DNA of 64,000 nt from SZUA-442 sp963759175 (GCA_963759175.1 CAVWXP010000010.1:574832-638831); one strand, 5' to 3'. Shown: positions 18,862-27,892, counted from the stretch's first letter. Translations and numbers: made by a program. Notes: generated by a model not told the origin, from the letters alone.

Positions 18862-20085
18862 GTGTCATCGTTCGGGGTGCATTCCGAGGTCGGGAAGCTG
18901 AGGCGGGTCATCGTCCACCGACCAGGCCCTGAGATGCGCAGGCTCACCCCGACCAACGCAGCCGAGCTCCTCTTCGACGACGTCCCCTGGGCGACGCGTG
19001 CCCGAGAGGAGCACGACGCGTTCGTCGCCATCATGCGGGACGACTTCGGCATCGACGTGATGCTCGTGCACGAACTGCTCGAAGAGGTCGTCGCCACACC
19101 CGAGGGACGGGCATACGTCCTCGACCGGAAGCTGATCGCAGACGAGGTGGGCGTGAACGGCGTGGATGCCATGCGTTCGTGGATGGACGAGCTCGAACCC
19201 GCCATGCTGGTTCGCCACCTGATCGGCGGGGTCACGGTCGGCGAGCTGCCGGCGGGATTCCGCTCGTGGGCCACCAAGGCGTACGGCGATCACCAGTTCG
19301 TCCTGCCGCCGCTCCCCAACCAACTCTTCACACGGGATTCGAGCAGCTGGATCTACGACGGCGTGACGATCAACCCGAAGTTCTCACCAGCGCGACGCAA
19401 GGAGACGCTCCACCTCGCTGCCATCTACAAGCATCATCCGCACTTCCGCGACGGTGATTTCACGTACTGGTGGGGCTATCCGGCGGAACGGGATCGAGGG
19501 AGTGCCACCCTCGAGGGCGGGGATGTCATGCCGGTCGGCAACGGCGTCGTGCTCGTCGGCATGGGCGAACGGACCACCTACCAGGCCGTGAGCCAACTGG
19601 CCAAGGCGCTGTTCGACCACGGCGCGGCAAACCGTGTCCTCGCCGCCAAGATGCCGCGAGACCGCGCAAGCATGCACCTCGACACCGTCTTCACCTTCTG
19701 TGACCGCGACCTCGTGACGATCTACGCCCCCGTCGTCGAGATGATCCGTCCGATCAGCTACTACCCGGCCGACAACGGCGTCGAGGTGGTCATCGAGGAA
19801 CAGGGGTGGATCGATGTGGTGCGGGAGGCCCTCGACCTCGATCGGCTGCGCGTCATCCCGACAGGCGGCGACAGCTTCGAACAGGCACGCGAGCAGTGGG
19901 ACGACGGAAACAACGTGGTCGCCCTCGAACCGGGCGTCGTCATCGCCTACAACCGGAACGAGTTCACCAACGAACGCCTCCGCGATGCCGGGGTGACGGT
20001 GATCGAGATCGAGGGATCCGAGCTGGGACGAGGCCGTGGCGGCGGCCACTGCATGACCTGTCCAGTGTTGCGCGACCCGATCTAG
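18862..20085 (+). CDS. arcA: Arginine deiminase
   Basis: A 407-residue guanidine-modifying enzyme that converts arginine to citrulline and ammonia. The N-terminal VHSEVGKLRRVIVHRPG block, TRDSS, LEGGDVMP (Asp of the active site), SMHLDTVFT (His) and the C-terminal GGGHCMTCPV (nucleophile Cys397) are all present, so the protein should be active. Length matches the family. The GTG start has a purine-rich ribosome site. No arcB, arcC or arcD lies beside it, so the rest of the ADI pathway is elsewhere or the enzyme serves another role such as arginine or nitrogen turnover. Confidence 0.95.
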   Translation: MSSFGVHSEVGKLRRVIVHRPGPEMRRLTPTNAAELLFDDVPWATRAREEHDAFVAIMRDDFGIDVMLVHELLEEVVATPEGRAYVLDRKLIADEVGVNGVDAMRSWMDELEPAMLVRHLIGGVTVGELPAGFRSWATKAYGDHQFVLPPLPNQLFTRDSSSWIYDGVTINPKFSPARRKETLHLAAIYKHHPHFRDGDFTYWWGYPAERDRGSATLEGGDVMPVGNGVVLVGMGERTTYQAVSQLAKALFDHGAANRVLAAKMPRDRASMHLDTVFTFCDRDLVTIYAPVVEMIRPISYYPADNGVEVVIEEQGWIDVVREALDLDRLRVIPTGGDSFEQAREQWDDGNNVVALEPGVVIAYNRNEFTNERLRDAGVTVIEIEGSELGRGRGGGHCMTCPVLRDPI

Positions 20086-20128
20086 GTAGACGCTACGGGA
20101 CAGGCCTCGATGTCGCACAGCGCTGGTT

Positions 20129-21022
20129 GTGTGCCAGCATTTCGTGGACCAAGGAGCACACATACCGATCGTCGTCACAGGAGCCCTCGGGAACGTCGGT
20201 TCGCATGTCGTTGCCGGACTCGAGGCACGTGGCGCTCGGGTGCGGACGGCCGACATCGTCACGGATCCCATGGCCGAACGGTTCGGTCCCGATGTCGAGG
20301 CAGTACGGCTCGATTTCCAGGACCCGGCGACGTTCGGGCCCGTCCTCGATGGTGCCGACCGTGTGTTCCTCATCCGCCCGCCGGCGATCTCACGAGTCGG
20401 ACCCACCCTCAATGCGTTCATCGATGCAGCTCGGGCCGCAGGCGTGGACCACATCGTGTTCTCCTCCGTAGCGGGCGCAGAATCGAACAAGATCGTTCCC
20501 CACCACCGCATCGAGAAGCACCTCATGGACTCGGGCGTTGCATGGACGATGCTGCGCCCGGGGTTCTTCTCGCAGAACATCGCGACCGCGTACCGGTACG
20601 ACATCGTCGGTGGGAACCGCATCTACGTCCCTGCCGGAGACGGTCTCGTCGCCTTCATCGATGCCGCGGACATCGGTCAGGTGGCCACAGTGACCCTCAC
20701 GACGGATGGCCATGAAGGGGCGGCGTACCACCTGACGGGTCCTGAGGCCGTGACGTTCACACAGCTCGCCTCGCTCATGTCGGAGGTCCTCGGAAGGACG
20801 ATCCGCTATGAGCCCGCTTCGGTGCTCGGCTACTTCAGGCACCTGCGCGGACAGGGTCTCGTCATCGCCCACGCAACCGTCCAGACCGTGCTCCACACGG
20901 GACTCCGCAAGGGAGATGCCGCCCCGGTGACGGACACGGTGACCAGGCTGCTCGACCGGCCGGCTACCGACCTGCGCACGTACGTGACCGCGAACGCAGG
21001 CCTGTGGGCCAAGGAACGCTGA
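20129..21022 (+). CDS. NmrA-like NAD(P)-dependent reductase / quinone oxidoreductase family
   Basis: A 297-residue atypical short-chain dehydrogenase with the NAD(P)-binding TGALGNVGSHV motif at its N-terminus, a VFSSVAGAESNK segment and a C-terminal domain like the NmrA/QorB group. The substrate is unknown. The start is uncertain. GTG at 20129 is the conventional choice, but it has no ribosome site. A perfect AAGGAG (20151-20156) lies five bases before an in-frame ATA at 20162, which would begin the protein exactly at the family N-terminus (286 residues). The gene follows arginine deiminase by 43 bases and may be co-transcribed with it. Confidence 0.8.
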   Translation: MCQHFVDQGAHIPIVVTGALGNVGSHVVAGLEARGARVRTADIVTDPMAERFGPDVEAVRLDFQDPATFGPVLDGADRVFLIRPPAISRVGPTLNAFIDAARAAGVDHIVFSSVAGAESNKIVPHHRIEKHLMDSGVAWTMLRPGFFSQNIATAYRYDIVGGNRIYVPAGDGLVAFIDAADIGQVATVTLTTDGHEGAAYHLTGPEAVTFTQLASLMSEVLGRTIRYEPASVLGYFRHLRGQGLVIAHATVQTVLHTGLRKGDAAPVTDTVTRLLDRPATDLRTYVTANAGLWAKER

Positions 21023-21032
21023 GTCGCGTCGG

Positions 21033-22940
21033 TCAGAAACCGAGCTGGAGCGTGACCTCGGCGAGGCTCTCGGGTGATCCCACGAGGCTGAGCTCGTCGG
21101 CGCGGCGGAGGGTCGTGAATCCGTTGGGGACGATCGTCTGACCGGACCGTACGATCGCCACCACGAGGACGTCCTGGGGAAGGCGGAGCTGGCGGATCTC
21201 CGTCCCCACCGCGTCGGGATTCGTGACGGTGATCTGGACCGCCTCCCAGTTCGGATCGTTGTGGAGGACGAGGCCGAGGCTCTGGGGTGCGCGCACAGCC
21301 TGTTCGAGCAGGTTCACCATGGCTGACGAGTGATCCACGATGAGCACGCCCCGATCACGCATCGCCGGTGCGAGGCTGAGGTCATCGAGCCGGATCACGG
21401 CGCGCTGGACACCGTGCGCGTCGACGGCATGGGTGCACACCACCAGGTCATCGGCATCGGAACCGGACATGGCAACCACCGCATCGACACTGGCATCGAT
21501 GAAGCCATCGAGCGTCGCCGGGTTGAGATCCGTGACATGGACCGACGGCAACCCTTCGTCGGCAGCCCGACGCACCTGGCCGTCGTCACGGTCGACGAGT
21601 CTCACCGACCAACCCGATGCTTCGAGCTGGCGAGCGAGGTTCAACGATGACGATTCGATGCCGAAAATGACCGCGTCGCGCCGTTCGTTTGCGCCCCCGT
21701 CGACCTCGCCAGCCCGCTTGAGGGACGCCTTGAGCATCAACGGCCCGAAGACCTCATTGAGTACGACGACAGAGATGATGAGGGTCGAGAACGAAGCGCC
21801 GAGCTCGGGGAACTGGACTGCTGCCTCCCTCGCAAGTCCGAGGGCGATGCCCGCCTGGGTTATGAGCGCGGTCCAGCCCGTCGTGATCAACACGCGATCC
21901 GAGCGTGCCGCTGCGGCCCCCGACGACGAGCCGATGCCGATGGCGATGATGCGCACCACGAACAGGATCATGGCGATGGGGAGGAGCTCGAGCAGCACGT
22001 CGAGCTTGAGGGAGAGGCCCGTCAGGGTGAAGAAGGCGACGTAGACCAGCGGCCCGATGTCGTGGAGGAGCGACTCGAACTGATCACGTTGGGCCGTCGC
22101 GTTGGTGACCACGAACCCGGCGACCATCGCCAGGAGTAGGGGCTCGATGTAGATCTCGAACGCCAGGTTCTCCGCCGTCCACGTGTCGATGACCCCTGCG
22201 AGCGAGAAGATGCCGATACCGAGGCCCAGGATGAGCACGATCTTGGCGAGGCGCGGCCATCGCCTGGCCAACACCCAACCCAGGCCCTTGCCGACGATGA
22301 ATCCGAGGGCCAGGGCGATCGCTATGTCGAGGGCGATGACCCCGAGGGAACCAAGATTGAGGCCGGCATCCGTCAGCACGGCAACGGCGAGGCCGCTGGC
22401 GATGGCGAACAGGATGATCACCACCACATCCATGACCACGGTGACCGACAGGATGGTCGATGTGAACGGTCCCCGGGCGCGGACGTCCTTGATCACGGCA
22501 ATCGTCGACGGCGGTGACAACGCCAGCAACACGACGCATCCGATGATCGCGACCGTCAGGCGCTCCTCAGCCGTGAAATCGCGCCCGAGGTCGACGATCC
22601 CCGACAGAGCGAAGATGGCCGAACCGAGAAGGAGCAGACCGGACGCCACGATGCCGGTCGCCATGAACGAGATGGTCCGCAGCCGACTCCTGATCTGGGG
22701 GAGGTACAGCTCGCTACCCGCCACGAACGCGATCACACCGAGGGAGAGCTCGTCGATGAACCGGAGGTCGTCCGCGGCGCTCGTCGGGATGAGGTCGATG
22801 CCGAAGGTGCCGATCAGGGCGCCAACGGCCAGGTAGCCGGTGATCTTCGGCAGTCCGAGGGCCGAGAACCAGATGCCGACCTGATAGGCGGCCAGGCAGG
22901 CGACACCGAACGCGAGGACGAGCGTGAAGGTGTCAGTCAC
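21033..22940 (-). CDS. Kef-type cation/proton antiporter with TrkA-like regulatory domains
   Basis: A 635-residue CPA2-family transporter. About twelve membrane segments fill residues 5-385, with LGLPKITGYLAVGALIG near the start as in Kef and related exchangers. A TrkA-N-like Rossmann domain (about 410-530) and a TrkA-C domain (about 550-635) follow in the cytoplasm. The nucleotide loop reads FGIESSSLN, not the usual GxGxxG, so NAD binding may be altered. It probably exchanges K+ or Na+ for protons. The GTG at 22940 begins the first TM cleanly and overlaps the stop of a 17-codon upstream ORF. Confidence 0.85.
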   Translation of the reverse strand: MTDTFTLVLAFGVACLAAYQVGIWFSALGLPKITGYLAVGALIGTFGIDLIPTSAADDLRFIDELSLGVIAFVAGSELYLPQIRSRLRTISFMATGIVASGLLLLGSAIFALSGIVDLGRDFTAEERLTVAIIGCVVLLALSPPSTIAVIKDVRARGPFTSTILSVTVVMDVVVIILFAIASGLAVAVLTDAGLNLGSLGVIALDIAIALALGFIVGKGLGWVLARRWPRLAKIVLILGLGIGIFSLAGVIDTWTAENLAFEIYIEPLLLAMVAGFVVTNATAQRDQFESLLHDIGPLVYVAFFTLTGLSLKLDVLLELLPIAMILFVVRIIAIGIGSSSGAAAARSDRVLITTGWTALITQAGIALGLAREAAVQFPELGASFSTLIISVVVLNEVFGPLMLKASLKRAGEVDGGANERRDAVIFGIESSSLNLARQLEASGWSVRLVDRDDGQVRRAADEGLPSVHVTDLNPATLDGFIDASVDAVVAMSGSDADDLVVCTHAVDAHGVQRAVIRLDDLSLAPAMRDRGVLIVDHSSAMVNLLEQAVRAPQSLGLVLHNDPNWEAVQITVTNPDAVGTEIRQLRLPQDVLVVAIVRSGQTIVPNGFTTLRRADELSLVGSPESLAEVTLQLGF

Positions 22941-22986
22941 GACGCACCGGGTTCGGCGTCGCTGGTGCAAGCTGCTGCGTGTGCAT
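22933..22986 (-). CDS. Possible 17-residue leader peptide ahead of the antiporter
   Basis: A short ORF (ATG at 22986, TGA at 22933-22935) whose stop overlaps the antiporter start region as GTGACTGA. A TACACT box at 23030-23035 would give a leader that contains it. The peptide is rich in Gln, Pro and Ala with no known motif. The arrangement could couple its translation to the antiporter, but a chance ORF cannot be excluded. Confidence 0.25.
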   Translation of the reverse strand: MHTQQLAPATPNPVRRD

Positions 22987-23029
22987 CGCTACGCCCCCCG
23001 TCTGGCGCTGTCCCGGGATGTGGGACGGC

Positions 23030-23035
23030 AGTGTA
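23030..23035 (-). promoter_or_regulatory. Candidate -10 box (TACACT) of the antiporter transcript
   Basis: TACACT on the minus strand in the 135-base gap after the MFS gene. The resulting leader would run about 80 bases to the antiporter start and hold the short upstream ORF. Confidence 0.35.
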
Positions 23036-23075
23036 CGAGATCCGACCGAGGAAGGACACGGACGTCTGCCGACGG

Positions 23076-24215
23076 TCACTCGTCGTCCTGTTGGTCGATG
23101 GTGCGTGGATCGGTGGCTGGCAACCGATCGCGACCCTCCTTGACGCCCACAATCGAGAGACCGGAGAACGCCACGCCGATGGCGGTCGTAGCGGCGAGCG
23201 CGGTGAGGGCGCCGTTGTCGACGAACGCGCCACCGAGGGCCGGGCCTGCTGCGCGACCGAGGGCGAGTACACCCTGACCGTCGCCCGCACGTTCGCTCGG
23301 TTCGAGGGATCGATCCACGAGCATCTGGAGCACTCCGGGGATCGCCATCCAGAACGCGAAGCCCCACCAGAAGAAGCCGACATAGAACATGACCGGCGGA
23401 CCGATGACGCTCAGGAGCGCCGCTGGCCCGATCGACACCATGAACCAACCGGGGTATCGGTGACGGCTGGCCAGCCGCGCACCGATCAGGCCGCCGAGTG
23501 CGTTCAGGCTGAACCCGATCGACGACGCTACGGCCGATAGGTCGTGGATGTCGCGTGCGACGATCGACTGGTTGATGAACAGCGCTGATCCGAAGAACGT
23601 CGCCCCGAACAGGGATGCGAGGAGCACGCGGTTCGACCGTGATCCCGACAGAACCCCACGGGCACGTCGCTTCCCCGTGATGGGTGCGAGCAGGATCGAG
23701 GCGGGAACGGCCGCAAGGGCGAGGACGAGGAACACGACACGGTCGCCGTACCCCGCGAGTATCGACATGAGGGGCGCGGCCAGGAGCGCAGTAACCGGTC
23801 CGGTGGCGGCGATCGACGACATGGAACTCGTCCGCTTCATCGCGTTGGTCCACGCGAGCCAGGTCATCGTGCCGGCTGCCGCGCCGGCGACCGTACGCAT
23901 CGACACCAGCACGACGAACGAAGGGGCGATGGCGCTCAGGAGGTTGAAGGCGACCAGTGTGATCGCTGCCGCACGGAGAATGCGGCCGTTGGGGCGCAAC
24001 AACCGGGGAAAGACGAAGTTGACGGCGGCGAAGGCACCGACCTGGACCACGGAGATCGCCCCGACGAGACCCTCGGAAACATCGAAACGCTCGGCGATCG
24101 GGGCGATCAGGAACGGTGTGGACGAGAAGAGGAGTGTGACGGCTGCGGTGGCCGCGATCAGGGCCAGGGGCGCACCGGAACGGCCGCCGTAGAGGATTCT
24201 CGAAGGGACTTGCAC
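23076..24215 (-). CDS. Major facilitator superfamily transporter
   Basis: A 379-residue MFS protein with about twelve hydrophobic segments, a short central loop rich in Arg (GKRRARG, near residue 200) and a hydrophilic C-terminal tail. It looks like the drug/metabolite efflux branch, but the substrate cannot be read from sequence. The GTG at 24215 has CATAAT exactly six bases upstream, which supports a leaderless message and this start. The upstream lipoprotein gene ends 21 bases before it. Confidence 0.8.
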   Translation of the reverse strand: MQVPSRILYGGRSGAPLALIAATAAVTLLFSSTPFLIAPIAERFDVSEGLVGAISVVQVGAFAAVNFVFPRLLRPNGRILRAAAITLVAFNLLSAIAPSFVVLVSMRTVAGAAAGTMTWLAWTNAMKRTSSMSSIAATGPVTALLAAPLMSILAGYGDRVVFLVLALAAVPASILLAPITGKRRARGVLSGSRSNRVLLASLFGATFFGSALFINQSIVARDIHDLSAVASSIGFSLNALGGLIGARLASRHRYPGWFMVSIGPAALLSVIGPPVMFYVGFFWWGFAFWMAIPGVLQMLVDRSLEPSERAGDGQGVLALGRAAGPALGGAFVDNGALTALAATTAIGVAFSGLSIVGVKEGRDRLPATDPRTIDQQDDE

Positions 24216-24221
24216 CAGCTG

Positions 24222-24227
24222 ATTATG
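24222..24227 (-). promoter_or_regulatory. Leaderless -10 box (CATAAT) of the MFS gene
   Basis: CATAAT, CAGCTG, then the GTG start on the minus strand, in the short gap after the lipoprotein gene. Confidence 0.5.
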
Positions 24228-24236
24228 CCCCCAGTG

Positions 24237-25487
24237 TCACCGCGACCGTCGATCCCATGCCACCCACGTCGCATTCTCGATGGTGGTCGCGGGCTCCCCC
24301 GAGGTCGGCTGGACGACGACCACAGGTGCGCCACCGACCACGGCGGGATAGGCGAACGATGCGCCCGAGGCCGACCACAACGACACGGATTGGTCGTACT
24401 GGTCGAAGAACGGCACGACATCGCGGAACCACTGCGGCTGGGCCAAGAAGCTCGAGAAGTCATCGATCTGCCCGTCTGACCACAGATGCCACGTGAGGTC
24501 GAGGGTCGTTCCCGTGTCGAAGGTCGCATACAGAAGACGGGACCCCGTGGGGTCCCACTGGAACAACGGCGTCAGCACATCCGTGACCGGTTCGATGGAA
24601 CCGGTCACCAGATCCACGACCGTCAGGCGACCGGAGGGAATCGCCGGAAGCTCCTGGGCAGGCAGCGCCGCCTGCACACCGCCGGGATCGTCGTCCGTCG
24701 GAACCGACTGTATCGCCGCCTTGCCCCCGCCAACGACGAAGCGCACGGAACCTTCGACCGACGCAACATCCCTGAACGAGTCGTCGCCCCACACGGAGAG
24801 CACCTGTCCCGATGCCGTCGTGCGCAGGGTGACCAGGCCGTCCGCGACCCAGGCCGGCGCCTGGAACGTCCCCGTCGGCTCGGAAACGACCCTCGTTCCG
24901 GTGGCGTCGCGAATCGACAGGCGCGACTGCTCCACATGGGTCGCCAGCGCGGAACCGTCGGGTGCCCACGTCGCATAGAACGGGGAGGAGGTCGACAGCG
25001 GCTCCACCGATCCACCAGGCCCGACGAGTTCTGCGATCAGGCCGGCTCCACCGGGATCGTTGCGCAGGGACGTCGTCGCTGCCGCGGCACCCAGCGGGGA
25101 GGGGAGGTAGAAGAACGGACGGGAGCTGAGCTCGGCGTCCCACTTCATGGCCCCGGTGTCGGCGTCAACGGCGACCAGGCGACCCGCACCGGTTGAATCC
25201 GCCGCCGCGAACAGGACGGATCCATCGGCGAGCCACACGGGTTGGCGCGACACCGTCCCGGCCGGTTGGTCGATCGTGATGGGCTCCTCACCGGCACCGG
25301 GGTGGACGACGACGGCCCCGCCGGGGGTCGTGGTGACGAAGCGGTCTGCCGTGGTCGTCGTGGACGTCGTGGTCGTCGTGGTCGCGTCAGCGAGGTCCTG
25401 GGTCGTGGTCGACTCGACGTCCGGTCCCGAGGAGGTGCATGCGGCGAGGACGAGGGCGGCGGCGAGGATGGGGGCATGGGTGCGCAC
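24237..25487 (-). CDS. Lipoprotein with probable beta-propeller fold
   Basis: A 416-residue exported lipoprotein. The N-terminus is a signal peptide ending in a lipobox (ALVLAAC, Cys at about 17), then a Thr-rich linker with runs of Thr (residues 27-47). The rest has repeated VWLADGS, TWAPDGS and WDPTGSRLLYA-like strands, suggesting a WD40/TolB-type propeller. Function is unknown; cell-surface binding or sensing is possible. The GTG at 25487 lies six bases after TAGGGT, another leaderless start. The downstream MFS gene may be partly co-transcribed but has its own box. Confidence 0.7.
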   Translation of the reverse strand: MRTHAPILAAALVLAACTSSGPDVESTTTQDLADATTTTTTSTTTTADRFVTTTPGGAVVVHPGAGEEPITIDQPAGTVSRQPVWLADGSVLFAAADSTGAGRLVAVDADTGAMKWDAELSSRPFFYLPSPLGAAAATTSLRNDPGGAGLIAELVGPGGSVEPLSTSSPFYATWAPDGSALATHVEQSRLSIRDATGTRVVSEPTGTFQAPAWVADGLVTLRTTASGQVLSVWGDDSFRDVASVEGSVRFVVGGGKAAIQSVPTDDDPGGVQAALPAQELPAIPSGRLTVVDLVTGSIEPVTDVLTPLFQWDPTGSRLLYATFDTGTTLDLTWHLWSDGQIDDFSSFLAQPQWFRDVVPFFDQYDQSVSLWSASGASFAYPAVVGGAPVVVVQPTSGEPATTIENATWVAWDRRSR

Positions 25488-25493
25488 GGGGCA

Positions 25494-25499
25494 ACCCTA
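25494..25499 (-). promoter_or_regulatory. Leaderless -10 box (TAGGGT) of the lipoprotein gene
   Basis: TAGGGT, TGCCCC, then the GTG start on the minus strand. Confidence 0.5.
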
Positions 25500-25667
25500 G
25501 GAAGCCGTCCATGACACACGGACGCATCGCCGGGGGGCACGTGAGCCACGACCTCGGACCCGGTCAGCGGGGGATCGAGGCGTTCGATGACGTGTTTCGG
25601 CGAAGCACCCCGATGATCCCGGGGGTCATCTCGTTCCGTAGTCTGGGGGTACGACCACGGAGCATCC

Positions 25668-26285
25668 ATGGAAACCCTTCCCATGTTCCCCTTGGGACTC
25701 GTCGCCTTCCCGGGCAGCGTCGTTCCGCTGCGCCTGTTCGAACCGCGGTACCTCAAGCTGCACGAGGACCTCGTATCCGGCAACGGTGAGTTCGGCATCG
25801 TCCTGATCGAACGAGGCGTGGCCGAAGCCCACGGCGGCGAGCACTTCTCGATCGGAACGGTGGTGCGCACGGTGGCGTCGGCACCGATGGAGGACGGATC
25901 CGTGATGCTCATCGCGACGGGAACCGACCGGATGCGCGTGGAGCGGTGGTTGGACGACGATCCATACCCCCGTGCTGTGGTGGAGAGGTTGCCGACGCCG
26001 AAATCCGATGACATGGTCGCGGAGGTCATGGCGGATTGCTCCACGCTCTTGACGCGCGTGCTGGCGCTCGCGAGCGAGCTGGGTGCCGATGTGGGTGTCG
26101 ATGCACCTGAGATCGATCGGGAACCGGTCGGCGCGATGTACGACATCGCCCATCTCGCTCCCATCCAGGAGCTCGACCAGCAGCGCATCCTCGAGGCCGA
26201 CGATGCCCTCGATGGCGCCCGCACCCTTCGCGACGAGCTCACGAATGTCATCGACCGTCTGACGATCCAGCTCGGCGAGGGATAG
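25668..26285 (+). CDS. Lon N-terminal (substrate-binding) domain protein
   Basis: A 205-residue stand-alone protein of the LON substrate-binding family. The opening METLPMFPLGLVAFPGSVVP with RLFEPRYLKL is the family hallmark. The protease and AAA+ domains of Lon are absent. The C-terminal third is helical (repeated LTRVLALASEL, LRDELTNV). Role unknown, possibly protein binding or quality control. GGAG sits five bases before the ATG, and a TAGTCT box lies about 25 bases upstream. Confidence 0.85.
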   Translation: METLPMFPLGLVAFPGSVVPLRLFEPRYLKLHEDLVSGNGEFGIVLIERGVAEAHGGEHFSIGTVVRTVASAPMEDGSVMLIATGTDRMRVERWLDDDPYPRAVVERLPTPKSDDMVAEVMADCSTLLTRVLALASELGADVGVDAPEIDREPVGAMYDIAHLAPIQELDQQRILEADDALDGARTLRDELTNVIDRLTIQLGEG

Positions 26286-26340
26286 GTCGGCCCATTCCCA
26301 AGGCGGCCCCAATTCCTGAGTTGGCGTTTGACCAATGCGG

Positions 26341-26346
26341 TACGAT
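26341..26346 (+). promoter_or_regulatory. Leaderless -10 box (TACGAT)
   Basis: TACGAT, GGTCCC, then ATG at 26353. Confidence 0.55.
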
Positions 26347-26352
26347 GGTCCC

Positions 26353-26820
26353 ATGACCGCGGTGACACCCGCCGTTTCCCAGCGTCGACCTTCGACGACG
26401 CGACGTCTTGGTTACACGATCGCCATCGTGGTCAACGGTGCGATCCTCTTCGTCATGCACAATCTCCTGGCGTGGGGGGTCCCGGAATGGCTCACGGCCG
26501 ACTTCAGCGACGTCCTCCCGATCCTCACCACCTCGCTCCTCGCGACGATCGTGGTCAACACGGTCTTCCTGTTCTACGACGAGCCGTGGTTCACCACCGC
26601 ATGTGAGCTGGTCACCCTCGGGTTGTCGATGGCTGTTGTGGTGACCACCTATCGGGTCTTCCCATTCGACTTCTCTGCGTACGCATGGGATTGGGACGTG
26701 ATGGTCCGGTGGGTCATCATCCTCACCATCGCGGCGATGTCGATCGCGCTGGTGGTGAACGCGGTGAAGCTGGTCACAATCATCGTGGAGTCGCTCCCCG
26801 GCGTGGGTTCGACCACCTGA
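26353..26820 (+). CDS. Four-TM membrane protein of unknown function
   Basis: A 155-residue protein with four hydrophobic segments (about residues 22-42, 55-75, 84-104 and 118-142) separated by short acidic or aromatic loops. I do not recognise the family. The start at 26353 is set by a leaderless promoter, and the longer in-frame start at 26335 would overlap the promoter box. It stands alone between the Lon-N-domain gene and a metallo-hydrolase. Confidence 0.65.
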   Translation: MTAVTPAVSQRRPSTTRRLGYTIAIVVNGAILFVMHNLLAWGVPEWLTADFSDVLPILTTSLLATIVVNTVFLFYDEPWFTTACELVTLGLSMAVVVTTYRVFPFDFSAYAWDWDVMVRWVIILTIAAMSIALVVNAVKLVTIIVESLPGVGSTT

Positions 26821-26874
26821 TCGGGACGTGCCACCAACGGGATCGGTCGGAGTCAGCTTCCACCATCCCGCGGC

Positions 26875-26880
26875 TAGCGT
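26875..26880 (+). promoter_or_regulatory. Leaderless -10 box (TAGCGT) of the MBL hydrolase
   Basis: TAGCGT, GGCGTC, then ATG at 26887. Confidence 0.55.
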
Positions 26881-26886
26881 GGCGTC

Positions 26887-27573
26887 ATGGAACGTATCGC
26901 GGACGGTGTCCACCAGGTGTCACGGGGAGTCAACGCGTTCATCATCGATGGTGACGAGGGCGTCGTCCTGATCGACACGGGGCTCCCGCGCCAGGAAGGC
27001 ACGGTCATCGACGGTCTCACCGGGATCGGGCGAGCCATCACCGACGTCATCGCCATCCTGATCACCCATGGTCACGTCGATCACGTCGGCGGCGCGGCCA
27101 ACCTCGTGGAGGCGTCAACCGGACAGCTCTACGCCGCGAGGGCTGATGCCGCGATGATCGAGGGGCAGGTTCCGAAGCCCCCACCACCGGTGATGGAGCG
27201 GATCCCGTTCATGGGACGGATCATGTCCCTCCTCCCTTCAGGTGCACCCGTTCGCGTCGACCACATCATCGAGGATCCCGACACCCGCCTGCCCGCTGAC
27301 ATCCGGGCCGTGCCGACACCGGGCCACACACCCGGCCACACGTCCTACGTCCTCGACCGATCGGGCGGCATCCTGTTCGTTGGCGATGCCGCCGTGGCGA
27401 CCCGCTCCGGTCAGGTCCGCCGCGGGTGGATGAACCGGGCCACGCCCGTGTTCGACGACAGCATCCGCACGATGGCGGAACTCGACTTCGCCGTTGCGTG
27501 CTTCGGTCATGCACACCCCATCACTGCGGGTGCGGCAGGGGCCTTCAGGGTCTTCGCTGCCGACCTTCGCTGA
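26887..27573 (+). CDS. MBL-fold metallo-hydrolase
   Basis: A 228-residue metallo-beta-lactamase-fold enzyme. Metal ligands are in ITHGHVDHVGG (HxHxDH, about residues 60-65), PTPGHTPGHT, VGDAAV and a C-terminal CFGHAHPI His. Length is typical of small glyoxalase-II or lactonase-like members, but the substrate is unknown. The start is fixed by a leaderless promoter. The convergent downstream gene ends nine bases away. Confidence 0.85.
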   Translation: MERIADGVHQVSRGVNAFIIDGDEGVVLIDTGLPRQEGTVIDGLTGIGRAITDVIAILITHGHVDHVGGAANLVEASTGQLYAARADAAMIEGQVPKPPPPVMERIPFMGRIMSLLPSGAPVRVDHIIEDPDTRLPADIRAVPTPGHTPGHTSYVLDRSGGILFVGDAAVATRSGQVRRGWMNRATPVFDDSIRTMAELDFAVACFGHAHPITAGAAGAFRVFAADLR

Positions 27574-27582
27574 CCCCCGGGG

Positions 27583-27880
27583 TCACGGATCCGGGCGCAG
27601 GCTCGGTGGGACGATGTAGGAGTAGGTCCCGCCAGGTCCCACGAGTCGGACTTCCCACCGATGTGTGTCGAAGGCGATCGTGTCCCAGGTGAGGGAGAGA
27701 CCGTGCAAGGGCATGAAGGACTCCGACGTGCCGTCGCTACTCACCGACAGCCCCGTATCGGGCGCCTCGAACGACACGGTTCCGTCTTCGACAGCCGACC
27801 TCGCCCAGCCCGGCGAAGAAGCGCGTGAAGGCCGCAACGACATCGGGCCAGGAAGTACGGGGAATCGGCGTGTCGGACAT
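27583..27880 (-). pseudogene. Small unknown protein gene with a +1 frameshift, divergent from heliorhodopsin
   Basis: About 98 residues if one extra base is removed. The ATG at 27880 has a clean leaderless promoter and reads MSDTPIPRTSWPDVVAAF, but this frame loses protein character near 27792-27815. A second frame there continues as VEDGTVSFEAPDTGL to the stop at 27583, ending in a beta-rich segment (RWEVRLVGPGGTYSYIVPP). The total length of 298 bases is 3n+1, consistent with one inserted base, for example a G in the GTCGGC run. The product is not a family I know. It could be a sequencing error or a real broken gene. Confidence 0.55.
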
Positions 27881-27886
27881 GTGGCG

Positions 27887-27892
27887 AGCCTA
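27887..27892 (-). promoter_or_regulatory. Leaderless -10 box (TAGGCT) of the small divergent gene
   Basis: TAGGCT, CGCCAC, then ATG at 27880 on the minus strand. It lies back to back with the heliorhodopsin promoter. Confidence 0.5.

Noticed and set aside
25500..25667. Small coding frame ahead of the Lon-N-domain gene
   Set aside because: The frame runs into the real gene in a different phase and lacks a start signal.
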